From Paenibacillus planticolens (lineage in GTDB: Bacteria; Bacillota; Bacilli; Paenibacillales; NBRC-103111): a DNA stretch of 64,000 nucleotides. Of the stretch, positions 1-8,797 are shown in pieces. The notes beneath the pieces are model-generated. The model did no database searches. It saw only the letters and a program-made list of their open reading frames with translations, and was not told the DNA's origin. Every line of letters starts with the position of its first letter. Positions within the stretch are counted from its first letter, which is position 1. Location of the stretch: assembly GCF_013141725.1 (NCBI RefSeq), contig NZ_WHNZ01000084.1, positions 1-64,000 of the forward strand, written 5' to 3'. Made by a program: the position numbers and the translations under genes.

Positions 1-137
1 TTGTGCTCATTGACTTGCTAGCGAGATTATTCATCTCATTTATATTCGATTACTCGACTGTGCTTACTCACTCGTTGTTCAGTTTTCAAAGATCAATTTC
101 TTTCGCTCACTGCCGTGTTACCGAAGCAGCGAGAAGT
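1..137 (-). other. rRNA operon leader, truncated at the window edge
   Basis: The minus strand carries the leader between the promoters and the 16S gene, including the TTGAAAACTGAACAACG motif (about 78-96) common to pre-16S and 16S-23S spacer regions of Bacillales. No mature rRNA bases are in the window as far as I can tell. Confidence 0.65.
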
Positions 138-167
138 AATATACCACAGCTCGTTCATCAATTGCAA
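138..167 (-). promoter_or_regulatory. rRNA operon promoter, proximal copy
   Basis: Read on the minus strand there is a -35 TTGCAA (162-167) and a -10 TATATT (138-143) separated by 18 nt. Downstream, at about 80-105, lies the antiterminator-like leader motif ending in TTTGAAAACTGAACAACG that precedes 16S and 23S genes in Bacillales. The 16S gene itself would begin left of base 1 and is not in the window. Leader identity is recognised from family knowledge; activity is inferred. Confidence 0.75.
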
Positions 168-289
168 GCACTTTTTTTCTTGACAATTTCTGTCGTTGTC
201 TGTCGGGAAATCCATACTATCATACGTTGCTGCTTGATGCAAGTCCACTCGTCATCCAAGGTGATTCGCCGTCCGAAGCAACGAGGTAT

Positions 290-318
290 AATGTACCACG
301 CTCGGAAACCAATTACAA
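290..318 (-). promoter_or_regulatory. rRNA operon promoter, distal copy
   Basis: On the minus strand a -35 TTGTAA (313-318) and a -10 TACATT (290-295) are separated by 17 nt. The bases after the -10 (CTCGTTGCTTCGG) closely repeat those after the proximal promoter (CTCGCTGCTTCGG), so the two promoters look like a tandem duplication about 150 bp apart. Tandem promoters are usual for rRNA operons. Confidence 0.65.
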
Positions 319-400
319 CCCCTTTGGAAATGTTCCACAATTGCCACTGTTTTGAATGTTCCCGCAGGCTGCGAGGTGCGCGAGGGGTTTGAAAAACCAA

Positions 401-581
401 GGGGAACTGCAGTCCTCTATTTACGTCGTAAACAATCATTTCAAAGAAAAAAGGGAACTCCAGTCCTCTATTTTGCCTTTTCCGGCTTAGATACAGCCAT
501 TTCAAAGGCAATAAGACCCTGTAGTTCCCTGCTGATCCTGAAAGCAGCTCGCATGACACAAATAGCGCCCTCTAGTTCCCC
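401..581. repeat. four-box dyad repeat element, locus 1
   Basis: Four related boxes occur: two forward (401-422, 453-474; core GGGAACTNCAGTCC then CTATT) and two reverse-complemented (510-529, 561-581). Box starts are 52, 57 and 51 nt apart and the whole is symmetric about base 491. The intervening 30 or so nt are unrelated between boxes. The same architecture with nearly the same boxes and spacing is at 13713-13892. No convincing ORF covers it; it fills the gap between the rRNA promoters and the VOC gene. Confidence 0.75.
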
Positions 582-602
582 TATCCGCATAACTAAAACC
601 TA

Positions 603-993
603 TCACCGCGTAGTTTGGAAAAATTCAATACGCTCTCCATCTAATCCATCAAAGAAAAAGTACCTGGAACCATTCGGGAGCGTCGTGATTTCTTCATCTA
701 ACTGTTGGACTGCCAACCCTTTGATCCGTGCATACTCCGCTTGGATGTCATCAACGGTAAATGCCAGATGATGAACTTTCCCCTCTTGTGGCAAAGCCGA
801 GTTATAACCTTCAATAAGTTCAACTTCCGTTTCATTCAGCGCTTCAAAGCCCAGGAATGCAAGTCGAATGACTCCGTTCGTATGCAGCAAAGTCCCTTTG
901 TGCTTAAGACCGATCACTTCTTCGATAGAAGCGAATCGACGCCTCCAAATTTGCTACCATTACACCGACGTGTTCCATTTTCAAAACTGCCAT
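603..993 (-). pseudogene. VOC/glyoxalase-family protein, frameshifted
   Basis: The gene should start at ATG 993-991 behind a strong GAGGAGG site (about 1001-1009), giving MAVLKMEHVGVMVANLEAS, the usual first strand of a vicinal-oxygen-chelate domain. That frame reaches a stop at the position of the lysine codon after VIGL. Removing one base near 924 restores SIRFYEEVIGLKHKG and joins it to the rest of the domain (603-917), which contains VHHLAF with a metal-ligand-type His and a terminal ERIEFF with the usual Glu. The break is therefore a single-base insertion: either a real pseudogene or a sequencing error. The intact protein would be about 130 aa, normal for a one-domain VOC enzyme (lactoylglutathione lyase-like). 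Substrate cannot be told. Confidence 0.75.
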
Positions 994-1125
994 TGATTAT
1001 AACCTCCTCACCCAACTCTCTTTATTGTATCGAAAAGAGAAGGTAAGGGCTATACCATTTAGGATTGTATCGAATAGAGTTGCTATGAGCCTTCCCCCGA
1101 AAGTCAGTATCGGAAGATGCCGCAG

Positions 1126-1347
1126 CTAGCCTATGTCGATCGTCTCGATCTCACCGTTTAGCGAATAAAGCGTAATTTCCTCGTTTGTGATATTGACCAA
1201 GCCAAGGTCATCGAAAACTTTGCGCACATTATCATTAGATAAATGCTTAAGGATTGTTTCCACAGCAATCTCCAATTGGCCCTGATGCTTTGATTCGTAG
1301 AACATAAGAACCTCTTTTTCCTCGACCAGCATTTTCGTATGCAGCAT
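1126..1347 (-). CDS. hypothetical small protein, 73 aa
   Basis: A 73-residue acidic protein starting at ATG 1347 with GAGGGGG about 8 nt upstream, which supports a real gene. There is no signal peptide or membrane segment. The middle (residues 25-50, AVETILKHLSNDNVRKVFDD) looks helical, followed by a short beta-like tail. I do not recognise the family. It stands alone between the VOC gene and a divergent small gene at 1507. Confidence 0.6.
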   Translation of the reverse strand: MLHTKMLVEEKEVLMFYESKHQGQLEIAVETILKHLSNDNVRKVFDDLGLVNITNEEITLYSLNGEIETIDIG

Positions 1348-1506
1348 AGAAGCAGCCCCCTCAATCTCAATGCCTCAATTGTATATATTGGAAATAAGGA
1401 AAGTGTAAGGACATTATTAGATATGTGTTAGGTTGAGAAAATTTGGCCTTAGCTACCTGAGTCGTTGTATACTATTGCTATGAGGGTTAGACAGGAGGGA
1501 ACACAC

Positions 1507-1785
1507 ATGAGATTGCTAAAGCTTCTTCAAATCTACGAGGTGGATGGGATTACGCCCAAACATCGGTCAGATCGATTCGATTTCGATGAGATTCAAGGGC
1601 AGACTTTTCGTGAAATGAACCCAACTGAAGTCGGGACGTCTATGATTCTATCCGGCATTCATCGATATATCCCATTCAAAACAACCAGGGTTCAAGCCAT
1701 AGATCGGGACGGAATGGATTTCCGGGTGCTTACTCGCAACACAATCTATCATTTTGAAGTTCATACCGACCGCAGAGCCACTTAA
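1507..1785 (+). CDS. hypothetical protein, 92 aa
   Basis: I take ATG 1507 because CAGGAGGGA sits 7-14 nt upstream; an upstream in-frame ATG at 1465 has no such site. The 92-aa product is soluble, mixed alpha/beta in appearance, with a charged middle (residues 12-30) and a C-terminal stretch RNTIYHFEVHTDRRAT. No family is recognised and no motif is apparent. Its stop codon lies inside the stem of a terminator hairpin (1774-1812), so it appears to be a single-gene transcript. Confidence 0.6.
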   Translation: MRLLKLLQIYEVDGITPKHRSDRFDFDEIQGQTFREMNPTEVGTSMILSGIHRYIPFKTTRVQAIDRDGMDFRVLTRNTIYHFEVHTDRRAT

Positions 1786-1812
1786 CCTTTGGAGGGTTAG
1801 CGGCTCTTTTTG
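1774..1812 (+). terminator. rho-independent terminator
   Basis: AGAGCC.CTTAACC pairs with GGTTAG.GGCTCT and is followed by TTTTT. It overlaps the end of the 92-aa gene. Confidence 0.8.
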
Positions 1813-1926
1813 TTTATTTTTATAATAATAATTTCTTTACTTCTCTAAAACTACCATTTTCCTTTATACTAATAATTGGGCTATTTGACCAATGTCTTAT
1901 TAATATAAGGGAGGCTTTTCCAAAAC

Positions 1927-4077
1927 ATGAAAAAAACTTTGACAACCCGCCTTACTGCGCTCGCTCTTGTAACTGTTCTTACAAGCTCTTTTGCGGGCAG
2001 CATCGCTTTCGCTGAAACACCGGTAAACGCTCCTTCCAGCAAGATGAAATCCGATATGCGCCTTGCCATCGACAACGGAGTAGTCGAAGGTTACGGAGAC
2101 AGCGACTACCGCGGTGCAAACCCAGCAACACGCGCCGAAGTCGTTACGATGGTCAACCGAGCTGCCAAGCTGAAAAGTGCAGATTCCGCATCTGCCACTT
2201 TCACAGACCTTGCCACTTGGCAAAAGCAAGCAGTAGCCAATGCCGTTGCTGCGAAACTGATCAGCGGCTTTGCTGACGGAACGTTTCATCCCGATGCTGC
2301 GGTGACTCGCCAAGAGCTTGCCGAGTTAATCGTTAAAGTAGTAACGGGCGGACAATTGCCTAGCGTAAATGAGAATGTTTTGAACTACTTCAAGGATTCC
2401 GCTTCTATTGCGAAGGAGTCCCGCCCTTATGTCGCGTACGCGGTTATCAGCGGAATTTTCACTCCGACACTTGACGGCAACTTCAACCCGACTGCTGCAG
2501 TTACGCGCGATGAAGTAGCTAAGGCGCTAAAACCGATTTTATTTAAAGTTGTAGATATTTTAACCACGAATGATATTCACGGAAAAATCGAAGTCGGCTT
2601 CGATAAAAAACGCAATCAAGATCAAGGCGGAATTGAAACGCTTGGCGGAATCGTCAACGATTTCCGTGCGGTTAATCCGGACGGAACGGTTGTTGTAGAC
2701 GGCGGAGACGCTTGGCAAGGCACTCTCATTTCGAATACGACCAATGGTCAATCCGTCATGGATACGATGGCTCAAGTGCAGTACGATGCTGCAGCTATCG
2801 GAAACCATGAGTTCGATTTCGGTCGCGACGTATTAATTAACAACATTAAGAATGCCAAATTCCCTATTCTCGGCGCCAATATTATCGATACGGAAACAGG
2901 CAAACGGGTAGATTGGACACAGCCATACGTGATCGTTGAAAAAGACGGCCTGAAAATCGGCATCATCGGCTTCGCGACTCCGCAAACAACGACAACAACA
3001 AAGTCAACAAATATTGAAGGCCTTTCCTTCGTAAATCCGGTTCCTCTGGCGAAAGAATTGTCCGCTGAACTGCGTGCTAAAGGCGTTGACATCATCATGG
3101 TCACTTCTCACCTGCCGGGTGAACAGAACCAAAAGTCCGCTGAAATCATCAGCGAGCTTGCCGATCTGGCAAACGGCACAGGCAACGGCACGCTGGATGC
3201 CATCGTTGGCGGACACTCCCATATGCGCGTGTCTGGAATCGTGAATGGCATTCCTGTCGTTGAAGCGCAAAGCTGGCTGTATGCGGTTGGTCATATTCAA
3301 CTGTTCGTAGACAAAGCTACCAAACAAGTCGTTTCCTCGAACGCAAGCTTGCTTGAAACATACACGAACCTAACGACGGCAGACGCGAAGATTCACCAAA
3401 CGGTTGAAGATTACAAGGCGAAAATTTCAGAGAAATCCAACGAAGTTGAAGTCGTTGTCGCAGAAGCACTTAACCGCAAATCCTTCCGTTTTGCTGATAA
3501 TGGCGGCGTAGAACGCGATGGTGCCTCACAGTTAGGCAACAGCATTACAGACGCTATGCGCGCTTCTGAGAAATCTGACATCGCCTTCACTAATATCGGC
3601 GGTATTCGCGCAGATTTAGATAAAGGTGATCTCACCTATGGTAAAATGTTTGAAGTATTCCCATTCGGCAACTACAATGTGACCGGTACCATGACGGCAG
3701 AGCAAATTAAAAAGGCACTGGAAGTAACAGACAAGTATTCAAATCTTCCTGCTATTCAATTCTCCGGCCTCAAAGTAGAGTGGGACAGCACGAAGCCGCT
3801 TGGCGAGAAATATTCCAAGATTACGCTGGTAGACGGCACACCGATCTATGTGGACGGCAAGTTCAATACAGACCGTACATTTAAAGTAACGACGAATGAT
3901 TTCATGGCAACAGGCAGCGGCGACGGCTTTACGGTATTTGGCGAAGTGAAAGATTGGAAAGATGGCGCGATCATGCTTGATGCATGGGTAGATTACGCGA
4001 ATTCCTTGAAAGCAGCCGGTAAAGAGCTATCCGTTGAGGACGATGGACGCGATGTACGATTGGATCTAAAAAAATAA
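1927..4077 (+). CDS. SLH-domain secreted 5'-nucleotidase/metallophosphatase
   Basis: A 716-aa exported protein. Residues 1-30 form a signal peptide ending AFA. Three SLH-type repeats follow (about 40-85, 90-140, 152-205), which in this group anchor proteins to pyruvylated cell-wall polymer. The catalytic part begins with DILTTNDIHGK (metal-binding DxH), then DGGDAWQG, GNHEFDFG and GGHSHMR, the calcineurin-like phosphoesterase signature of the UshA/YfkN/CD73 family. The C-terminal 5'-nucleotidase domain contains NIGGIRAD and ATGSGDGF, the substrate-binding loop. It should hydrolyse nucleotides at the cell surface to nucleosides and phosphate. RBS AAGGGAGG lies about 12 nt before ATG. It stands alone, ending at a bidirectional terminator. 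Exact substrate (5'-NMP, 2',3'-cyclic NMP) is not decidable. Confidence 0.92.
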   Translation: MKKTLTTRLTALALVTVLTSSFAGSIAFAETPVNAPSSKMKSDMRLAIDNGVVEGYGDSDYRGANPATRAEVVTMVNRAAKLKSADSASATFTDLATWQKQAVANAVAAKLISGFADGTFHPDAAVTRQELAELIVKVVTGGQLPSVNENVLNYFKDSASIAKESRPYVAYAVISGIFTPTLDGNFNPTAAVTRDEVAKALKPILFKVVDILTTNDIHGKIEVGFDKKRNQDQGGIETLGGIVNDFRAVNPDGTVVVDGGDAWQGTLISNTTNGQSVMDTMAQVQYDAAAIGNHEFDFGRDVLINNIKNAKFPILGANIIDTETGKRVDWTQPYVIVEKDGLKIGIIGFATPQTTTTTKSTNIEGLSFVNPVPLAKELSAELRAKGVDIIMVTSHLPGEQNQKSAEIISELADLANGTGNGTLDAIVGGHSHMRVSGIVNGIPVVEAQSWLYAVGHIQLFVDKATKQVVSSNASLLETYTNLTTADAKIHQTVEDYKAKISEKSNEVEVVVAEALNRKSFRFADNGGVERDGASQLGNSITDAMRASEKSDIAFTNIGGIRADLDKGDLTYGKMFEVFPFGNYNVTGTMTAEQIKKALEVTDKYSNLPAIQFSGLKVEWDSTKPLGEKYSKITLVDGTPIYVDGKFNTDRTFKVTTNDFMATGSGDGFTVFGEVKDWKDGAIMLDAWVDYANSLKAAGKELSVEDDGRDVRLDLKK

Positions 4078-4110
4078 GCACTTATTCATTCATTAATCCC
4101 ATTAAATAAA

Positions 4111-4157
4111 AAAAGGCCTTTGATCAATCCTTTTCAGGAGAAATCAAAGGTCTTTTT
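4111..4157. terminator. bidirectional terminator
   Basis: AGGCCTTTGAT (4114-4124) pairs with ATCAAAGGTCT (4142-4152), flanked by A-run on the left and T-run on the right, so it can serve both converging genes (nucleotidase and hybrid kinase). Confidence 0.85.
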
Positions 4158-4159
4158 GA

Positions 4160-6868
4160 TTAAGCCAGCCAAACCCGCATAATGGACAGCAATTGACTTA
4201 GATTGAGCGGTTTGCTGATATAGTCAGAAGCGCCTGCCTGCAAACAAATGTCGCGGTCCTGTTTCATAGCTTTGGCCGTTATCGCAATGATCGGCAAATG
4301 CTCGTAACGGGCATTTTTTCTGATCATGCGCATAGCTTCATAGCCATCCATGACCGGCATCATCATGTCCATAAGGATAAGATCAATCTGCGGTTCCTTC
4401 TGCAAAACAGCCAGGCATTCCTGTCCATTATGCGCAACGATGACGGTCATCCCTTCATTTTCAAAAGCGTTGCTTAATACAAATACATTGCGGACATCAT
4501 CGTCAACGACGAGCACATTCCTCCCTCGCAGAATGCTGCTTGTCTCTGTCAGCAGGACGGAATGCTCATCCTGTATCTCCTGAGAAGACTCATTAGCTGC
4601 TGCAGCTTCCTCCCATACCGTTTGAAATTCACTTACGGAAGGCTCCAAAGAGGGGATATAGACCGTAAAAGTACTTCCCACCCCCTCTTCACTGCTCATC
4701 CCAATGCTCCCGCCTAGAAGTCCGGCGAGCTCACGGGAGATCGAAAGGCCAAGACCCGTCCCCCCGTACTTCCGGTTCGTAGTGCCGTCCGCTTGACGGA
4801 AGGGCTCGAAGATAAGCGCCTGTTTGTCAAGAGGAATACCGATCCCCGTGTCGCTAACCGAAATCGCGAGAACTTGATCATGTTTCACCGAAGGCAGAAA
4901 CCTGGCGATTTGATCGGCCTTGCATAATTCAATACCCACATGCACGCTTCCCTCATGCGTAAACTTGAAGGCATTGGATAGCAAGTTTTTTAAAATTTGA
5001 CTCAGCCTCTGTTCATCCGTATAGAAGTGCTCCGGCACATTCAAATCCTGCTCAATGTGCAAGACGAGATTGCGCTGCTCGGCCACTTTGGCAAATTGAC
5101 TGCGGATGAGCTTAGGAAGCTCTTTCATGTTCAGTTCTCCGACATGAATATCCAGCTTGCCGGCTTCCACTTTCGATAAATCGAGGATATCGTCAATGAG
5201 CAGCAGCAGATCGGTCCCCGAAGAATGGATCACACGGGCATATTCCTGTTCATCCAGGCTCAAGTTGCCCAACTTATTTTCCTGCAGCATTTGGGATAGA
5301 ATCAGCACACTGTTAAGAGGTGTACGAAATTCATGAGACATATTGGCCAGAAATTCCGACTTATATTGAGAGCTCATCTCCAGTTGAACGGCATGTTCCT
5401 CAAGAGCTACTTTGATGCATTCAAGCTCCTTGGATCTTTCCTCTGCAATTCGGTTATGTTCCTCCAACTGTTCATTCGTCATATGAAGCTCTTCCTGCTG
5501 GCTTTGGAGCTCTTCCGTTTGAATCTGCAGCTCTTCGGTCATGAGTTGATATTCCTTCAGCAGCCGCTCCACTTCTGCACGCGTTTGGACACTATGAACA
5601 ATCGTTCCAAGAACATCAAGAATATCTTCAAGCAGTTCCAACTGCTGATGCGTAAACTTATTTAAACTGGCTAATTCCATAACGGCAATGACTTCATGGT
5701 TATGCAGAATCGGCACAATCAGCACGCTTTGCGCTTTCACGGCGCCGAGTCCGGTCGTTATTTTGACATAATGATCAGGCACATTCATAAAATGGAACAT
5801 TCGCTTCTCCAGCGCGCATTGGCCGACAAGCCCTTCCCCCAAATGAAACCGATGAATGCCAATGTCATCCGTATGTTCCATCATCATGGCATAGGCAGCT
5901 ATTTTCTCCATCGCGACCTTCTCCTTGTGTGTAGAACGCAAATAAAAAAGGCCGAAGGATGCACCGAAAAGCTCAGCGGCTTTACTAATAAAGGTCGAAC
6001 CTAACGTTTCCATATCCGATATGCCTTGAAGCACATGAACCACTTCCGCCAACTTGCGCTGCTGCCACTCCATCTCCTCATGATTGTCCAGCAGCATGTT
6101 CGTAGCGTCAGCGAGGTCCTTCACCTCATCGTTCATCGTGACATGGATACGCTGCGTACGGTCTCTCTTGAAAGAGCTTAATTTCAAAATACTTTTGGTA
6201 ACCTGCTTAATCGTCCCGACAATTGAGTGCGAGATCACAAGCGCAGCCGTTAAAGTTATAATAAGCAGGATCGTTAGCATGATAAGCAAAGATCTCGTGA
6301 ACATTCTGTTTTGATCGTCCAGGAGCATGGCTCTATCCTTCGTAAGCCCGATTTCGATATTGCGGAAGCGATCGAGCTGGGATCGGATATCCTCGACATT
6401 TTGCTTGCCCAGATAAAAATCATACGGATTGACGGAATCTGCGCCTGAACCTGCGCTCTTTTTCAGAATAGGAATGGTTGATTCGCTAAGCTGCCTAACC
6501 CAGCGCTCTATCGACATTTTGATTCCTTGCAAACTCTGCTCCTGCACGGCGTTTTCTTTCGTGAGCTGACTCAGTTTCATGTAGGATTGCCGCCATTTGG
6601 ACTCTCCGTTGTTGTAGGTATCCAGGGAGGCGGGATCCTCGGTCAGCAGATATCCGCGTTGTCCGCTTTCCATATCCATCACGTATTTTTCGATGTTGTT
6701 GATTTCAGTGTGGACGGCAAAATCATGCTCAATGATATAGTTTCTATCCTTTTGCATCGAGGTAACTTGATTAATCACTAACGTAAATACAATACTTATA
6801 CAAACGAAAATGAAAATGTAGCCAAGCATAATTTTGGATCGGATACCAAACCTCTTCTTTTTCCCCAT
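4160..6868 (-). CDS. hybrid sensor histidine kinase with CHASE3, GAF and receiver domains
   Basis: A 902-aa membrane kinase. Order: TM helix 14-34, extracytoplasmic CHASE3-like helical domain about 40-185 (contains the typical MESGQRGYLLTED segment), TM 192-214, HAMP 215-270, GAF about 285-430, a Gln/Glu-rich coiled coil 435-500, HisKA with NMSHEFRTPLN (phospho-His about 512), HATPase with NLLSNAFKFT, DTGIGIP and GGTGLGL, then a receiver domain 780-900 with phospho-acceptor Asp in LILMDMMMPVMDG (about 834) and the conserved Lys in ISKPLN. The receiver is fused, so phosphate passes within the protein or to an unlinked partner; no response regulator is adjacent. Signal is unknown. A similar architecture is common in Bacillales and cyanobacteria for stress or redox sensing. 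Confidence 0.93.
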   Translation of the reverse strand: MGKKKRFGIRSKIMLGYIFIFVCISIVFTLVINQVTSMQKDRNYIIEHDFAVHTEINNIEKYVMDMESGQRGYLLTEDPASLDTYNNGESKWRQSYMKLSQLTKENAVQEQSLQGIKMSIERWVRQLSESTIPILKKSAGSGADSVNPYDFYLGKQNVEDIRSQLDRFRNIEIGLTKDRAMLLDDQNRMFTRSLLIMLTILLIITLTAALVISHSIVGTIKQVTKSILKLSSFKRDRTQRIHVTMNDEVKDLADATNMLLDNHEEMEWQQRKLAEVVHVLQGISDMETLGSTFISKAAELFGASFGLFYLRSTHKEKVAMEKIAAYAMMMEHTDDIGIHRFHLGEGLVGQCALEKRMFHFMNVPDHYVKITTGLGAVKAQSVLIVPILHNHEVIAVMELASLNKFTHQQLELLEDILDVLGTIVHSVQTRAEVERLLKEYQLMTEELQIQTEELQSQQEELHMTNEQLEEHNRIAEERSKELECIKVALEEHAVQLEMSSQYKSEFLANMSHEFRTPLNSVLILSQMLQENKLGNLSLDEQEYARVIHSSGTDLLLLIDDILDLSKVEAGKLDIHVGELNMKELPKLIRSQFAKVAEQRNLVLHIEQDLNVPEHFYTDEQRLSQILKNLLSNAFKFTHEGSVHVGIELCKADQIARFLPSVKHDQVLAISVSDTGIGIPLDKQALIFEPFRQADGTTNRKYGGTGLGLSISRELAGLLGGSIGMSSEEGVGSTFTVYIPSLEPSVSEFQTVWEEAAAANESSQEIQDEHSVLLTETSSILRGRNVLVVDDDVRNVFVLSNAFENEGMTVIVAHNGQECLAVLQKEPQIDLILMDMMMPVMDGYEAMRMIRKNARYEHLPIIAITAKAMKQDRDICLQAGASDYISKPLNLSQLLSIMRVWLA

Positions 6869-7022
6869 CCGTGCCGAGTCCTCTCCTTAAGTCGAATTCC
6901 GCATCTCTATGTATTATACTACTCTCCCAAAAGTTGGGATATGGGTTATTTTACGCTTTACTACTTTACCAAGTTAATGTATTATTTAATTAAAGCAATT
7001 AGTTATTCCGAGGAGTGATAAC

Positions 7023-8171
7023 ATGAGTAATCGTACAACTGACAACATACGCCCGCGCGGCGTCCTGACCCGCATGAAACCTTACTCTCCAGGCAAGCCC
7101 ATCTGGGAAGTTCAGCGGGAATTAGGCATCGAGAAAGTCACCAAGCTCGCTTCCAATGAAAATCCGATCGGTCCGTCTCCGCTAGCCATCCAAGCCATTC
7201 AAGCCTATTTGACAGATATTCATCGCTATCCTGACGCAGACACGCTTGATCTCTGTGCGGCCATTGCACGCAAGCTGGAAGTTGCGCCAGAGCAGGTCCT
7301 TGTTACGAACGGTGCCGACGAGCTCATTACGCTCCTTTCCGAGACGTTCTTAGAGGAAGGCGACGAGGTCATTGTGCCGTCTCCAACCTTCAGCGAGTAC
7401 GAATTCGGCGCAAATCTGATGGGCGCACAAATCGTGGAGGTACCGCTCCGCGAAGATTACCGTTATGAAATTGCCGATCTATTGGCTGCGGTAACGGACA
7501 AAACGAAACTGCTGTATATCTGCTCACCTAATAATCCGACAGGCACTTATTTGAAAAAGCAGGATTTATATGCGCTAATGGATAAGCTCCCCCCGCATGT
7601 TTTGGTCATTTTCGACGGGGCTTACAGTCACTTTGTAACCGCAGACGATTATTGCGACGGGCTGGAACTCGTGCGTCAGGGATATCCGCTGATCGTCACG
7701 CAAACTTTCTCCAAAGTTTACGGCTTGGCCGGTATACGTGTAGGTTACGGCATTGCTTCGGCAACCATTTTGCACAATATCCGTCAGGTCAAAGAGCCTT
7801 TCAACGTAAACGCCTTGGCACAAGTCGGCGCTGTCGCCGCGATTCAGGACGACGCTCATCTTGAAGCGACACGGGATATGAATGCGCTCGGCAGAGAGCG
7901 GTTATATGATGATCTTCAGGAGCTGGGATTCAAATTCACACGTAGTATGAGTAATTTCGTCCTTGTGGAGCTTGGCCCCGACGCGAAATCCATCTATGAT
8001 CAATTGATGCGCAAAGGCGTTATCCTCCGGTATGCCGGCGCTTGGAATCTACCCCATCATGTAAGAATTTCAATAGGGACGCCTGATGATCATCAAGTCC
8101 TGATCAACGCGCTCCGAGAGGTGCTTCAGGAATCCAAGGAACAGTTGGCTCTATCAACTCAGAAGGATTGA
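7023..8171 (+). CDS. hisC: histidinol-phosphate aminotransferase (HisC-type)
   Basis: A 382-aa fold-type I PLP aminotransferase. Residues 40-50 read [13 protein letters not shown], the N-terminal HisC hallmark; SPNNPTGT (about 168-175), the D in VIFDGAYS (about 198) and [18 protein letters not shown] with the PLP lysine at about 231 are present. HisC converts histidinol phosphate and 2-oxoglutarate to imidazole-acetol phosphate and glutamate (reversible), and many HisC proteins also serve aromatic amino acids. No other his gene is nearby, so this may be a second copy with aromatic or other specificity. Start is ATG 7023 behind GAGGAGTG. MscL follows on its own RBS. Confidence 0.85.
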   Translation: MSNRTTDNIRPRGVLTRMKPYSPGKPIWEVQRELGIEKVTKLASNENPIGPSPLAIQAIQAYLTDIHRYPDADTLDLCAAIARKLEVAPEQVLVTNGADELITLLSETFLEEGDEVIVPSPTFSEYEFGANLMGAQIVEVPLREDYRYEIADLLAAVTDKTKLLYICSPNNPTGTYLKKQDLYALMDKLPPHVLVIFDGAYSHFVTADDYCDGLELVRQGYPLIVTQTFSKVYGLAGIRVGYGIASATILHNIRQVKEPFNVNALAQVGAVAAIQDDAHLEATRDMNALGRERLYDDLQELGFKFTRSMSNFVLVELGPDAKSIYDQLMRKGVILRYAGAWNLPHHVRISIGTPDDHQVLINALREVLQESKEQLALSTQKD

Positions 8172-8254
8172 CAAACTACGAGCCTCCAATACATTGTTTG
8201 ACAGCGGCAAAATATGCTACAATGCTAAAAATCGCTGTTTCTTGGAGGTTCGCT

Positions 8255-8725
8255 ATGCTGAAAGAATTTAAAGATTTTGCTTTTAAAGGGAATATGGTCG
8301 ATCTCGCCGTGGGGGTTATTATCGGTGGCGCTTTCGGGAAAGTCATTACATCCATCGTCAATGATGTGATCATGCCGCCTATCGGGCTGCTATTGGGCAG
8401 AGTGAACTTTAATGAGCTTTTCATCTCCTTGAATGGTAAACATTACGACACCCTCGCCGAGGCTGCTGCCGACAAGGGCGCGCCTGTTCTGAAGTATGGG
8501 GCATTTATTTCTACATTTTTGGACTTTTTAATTGTTGCCGCAGTCATTTTTATCGTTGTCAAACAGCTGTCCAAGTTCCGCAAAAAAGAGGAGCCGAAAG
8601 AAAAAGCACCTGCGACGAAGGCTTGCCCGCACTGCTTGTCGGATATTCCAGCGCAAGCAACGCGCTGCAAATTCTGTACGTCGGAGCTTGCCTCAGGTCC
8701 TTCGGTATCGGGGAGCATTCAGTAG
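8255..8725 (+). CDS. mscL: large-conductance mechanosensitive channel MscL with C-terminal zinc ribbon
   Basis: I start at ATG 8255 because TTGGAGG is 7-13 nt upstream and [20 protein letters not shown] is the canonical MscL N-terminus; an open frame upstream to 8168 is not needed. TM1 is about 14-45 ([16 protein letters not shown]), a loop follows, TM2 is about 70-98. The channel opens under membrane tension to release solutes on osmotic downshock. Unusually, the cytoplasmic tail carries [18 protein letters not shown], a four-cysteine zinc ribbon (residues about 126-146), in place of the usual short helical bundle end. At 156 aa it is longer than the typical 130-140. The terminator at 8759-8796 closes the unit. 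Confidence 0.93.
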   Translation: MLKEFKDFAFKGNMVDLAVGVIIGGAFGKVITSIVNDVIMPPIGLLLGRVNFNELFISLNGKHYDTLAEAAADKGAPVLKYGAFISTFLDFLIVAAVIFIVVKQLSKFRKKEEPKEKAPATKACPHCLSDIPAQATRCKFCTSELASGPSVSGSIQ

Positions 8726-8758
8726 ATTAGAGAATGCCGCAGCCACACATAGAATAAA

Positions 8759-8796
8759 AGGAGTTAAGCGCATACCTGCCGCTTAACTCCTTTTTA
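8759..8796. terminator. bidirectional terminator
   Basis: AGGAGTTAAGCG pairs with CGCTTAACTCCT, with T-run right and A-rich left; lies between converging mscL and the SDR gene. Confidence 0.85.
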
Positions 8797-8797
8797 T

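Noticed and set aside
180-220. TTGACA at 180-185 on the plus strand as a promoter
   Set aside because: The nearest -10-like hexamer is about 29 nt downstream, far beyond normal spacing, and no plus-strand gene follows; it lies between minus-strand rRNA promoters.
3-392. 129-aa ORF at the left edge
   Set aside because: It runs antisense through the rRNA leader and promoters; no RBS and low-quality composition.
401-581. CRISPR-like array from boxes separated by about 30 nt of unique sequence
   Set aside because: Boxes are in inverted orientation in the second half and number exactly four per locus; no cas genes in the window.
8198-8223. TTGACA plus TACAAT upstream of mscL as a promoter
   Set aside because: Spacer is only 14 nt. 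The unit could be served by read-through from hisC; not listed as a feature.
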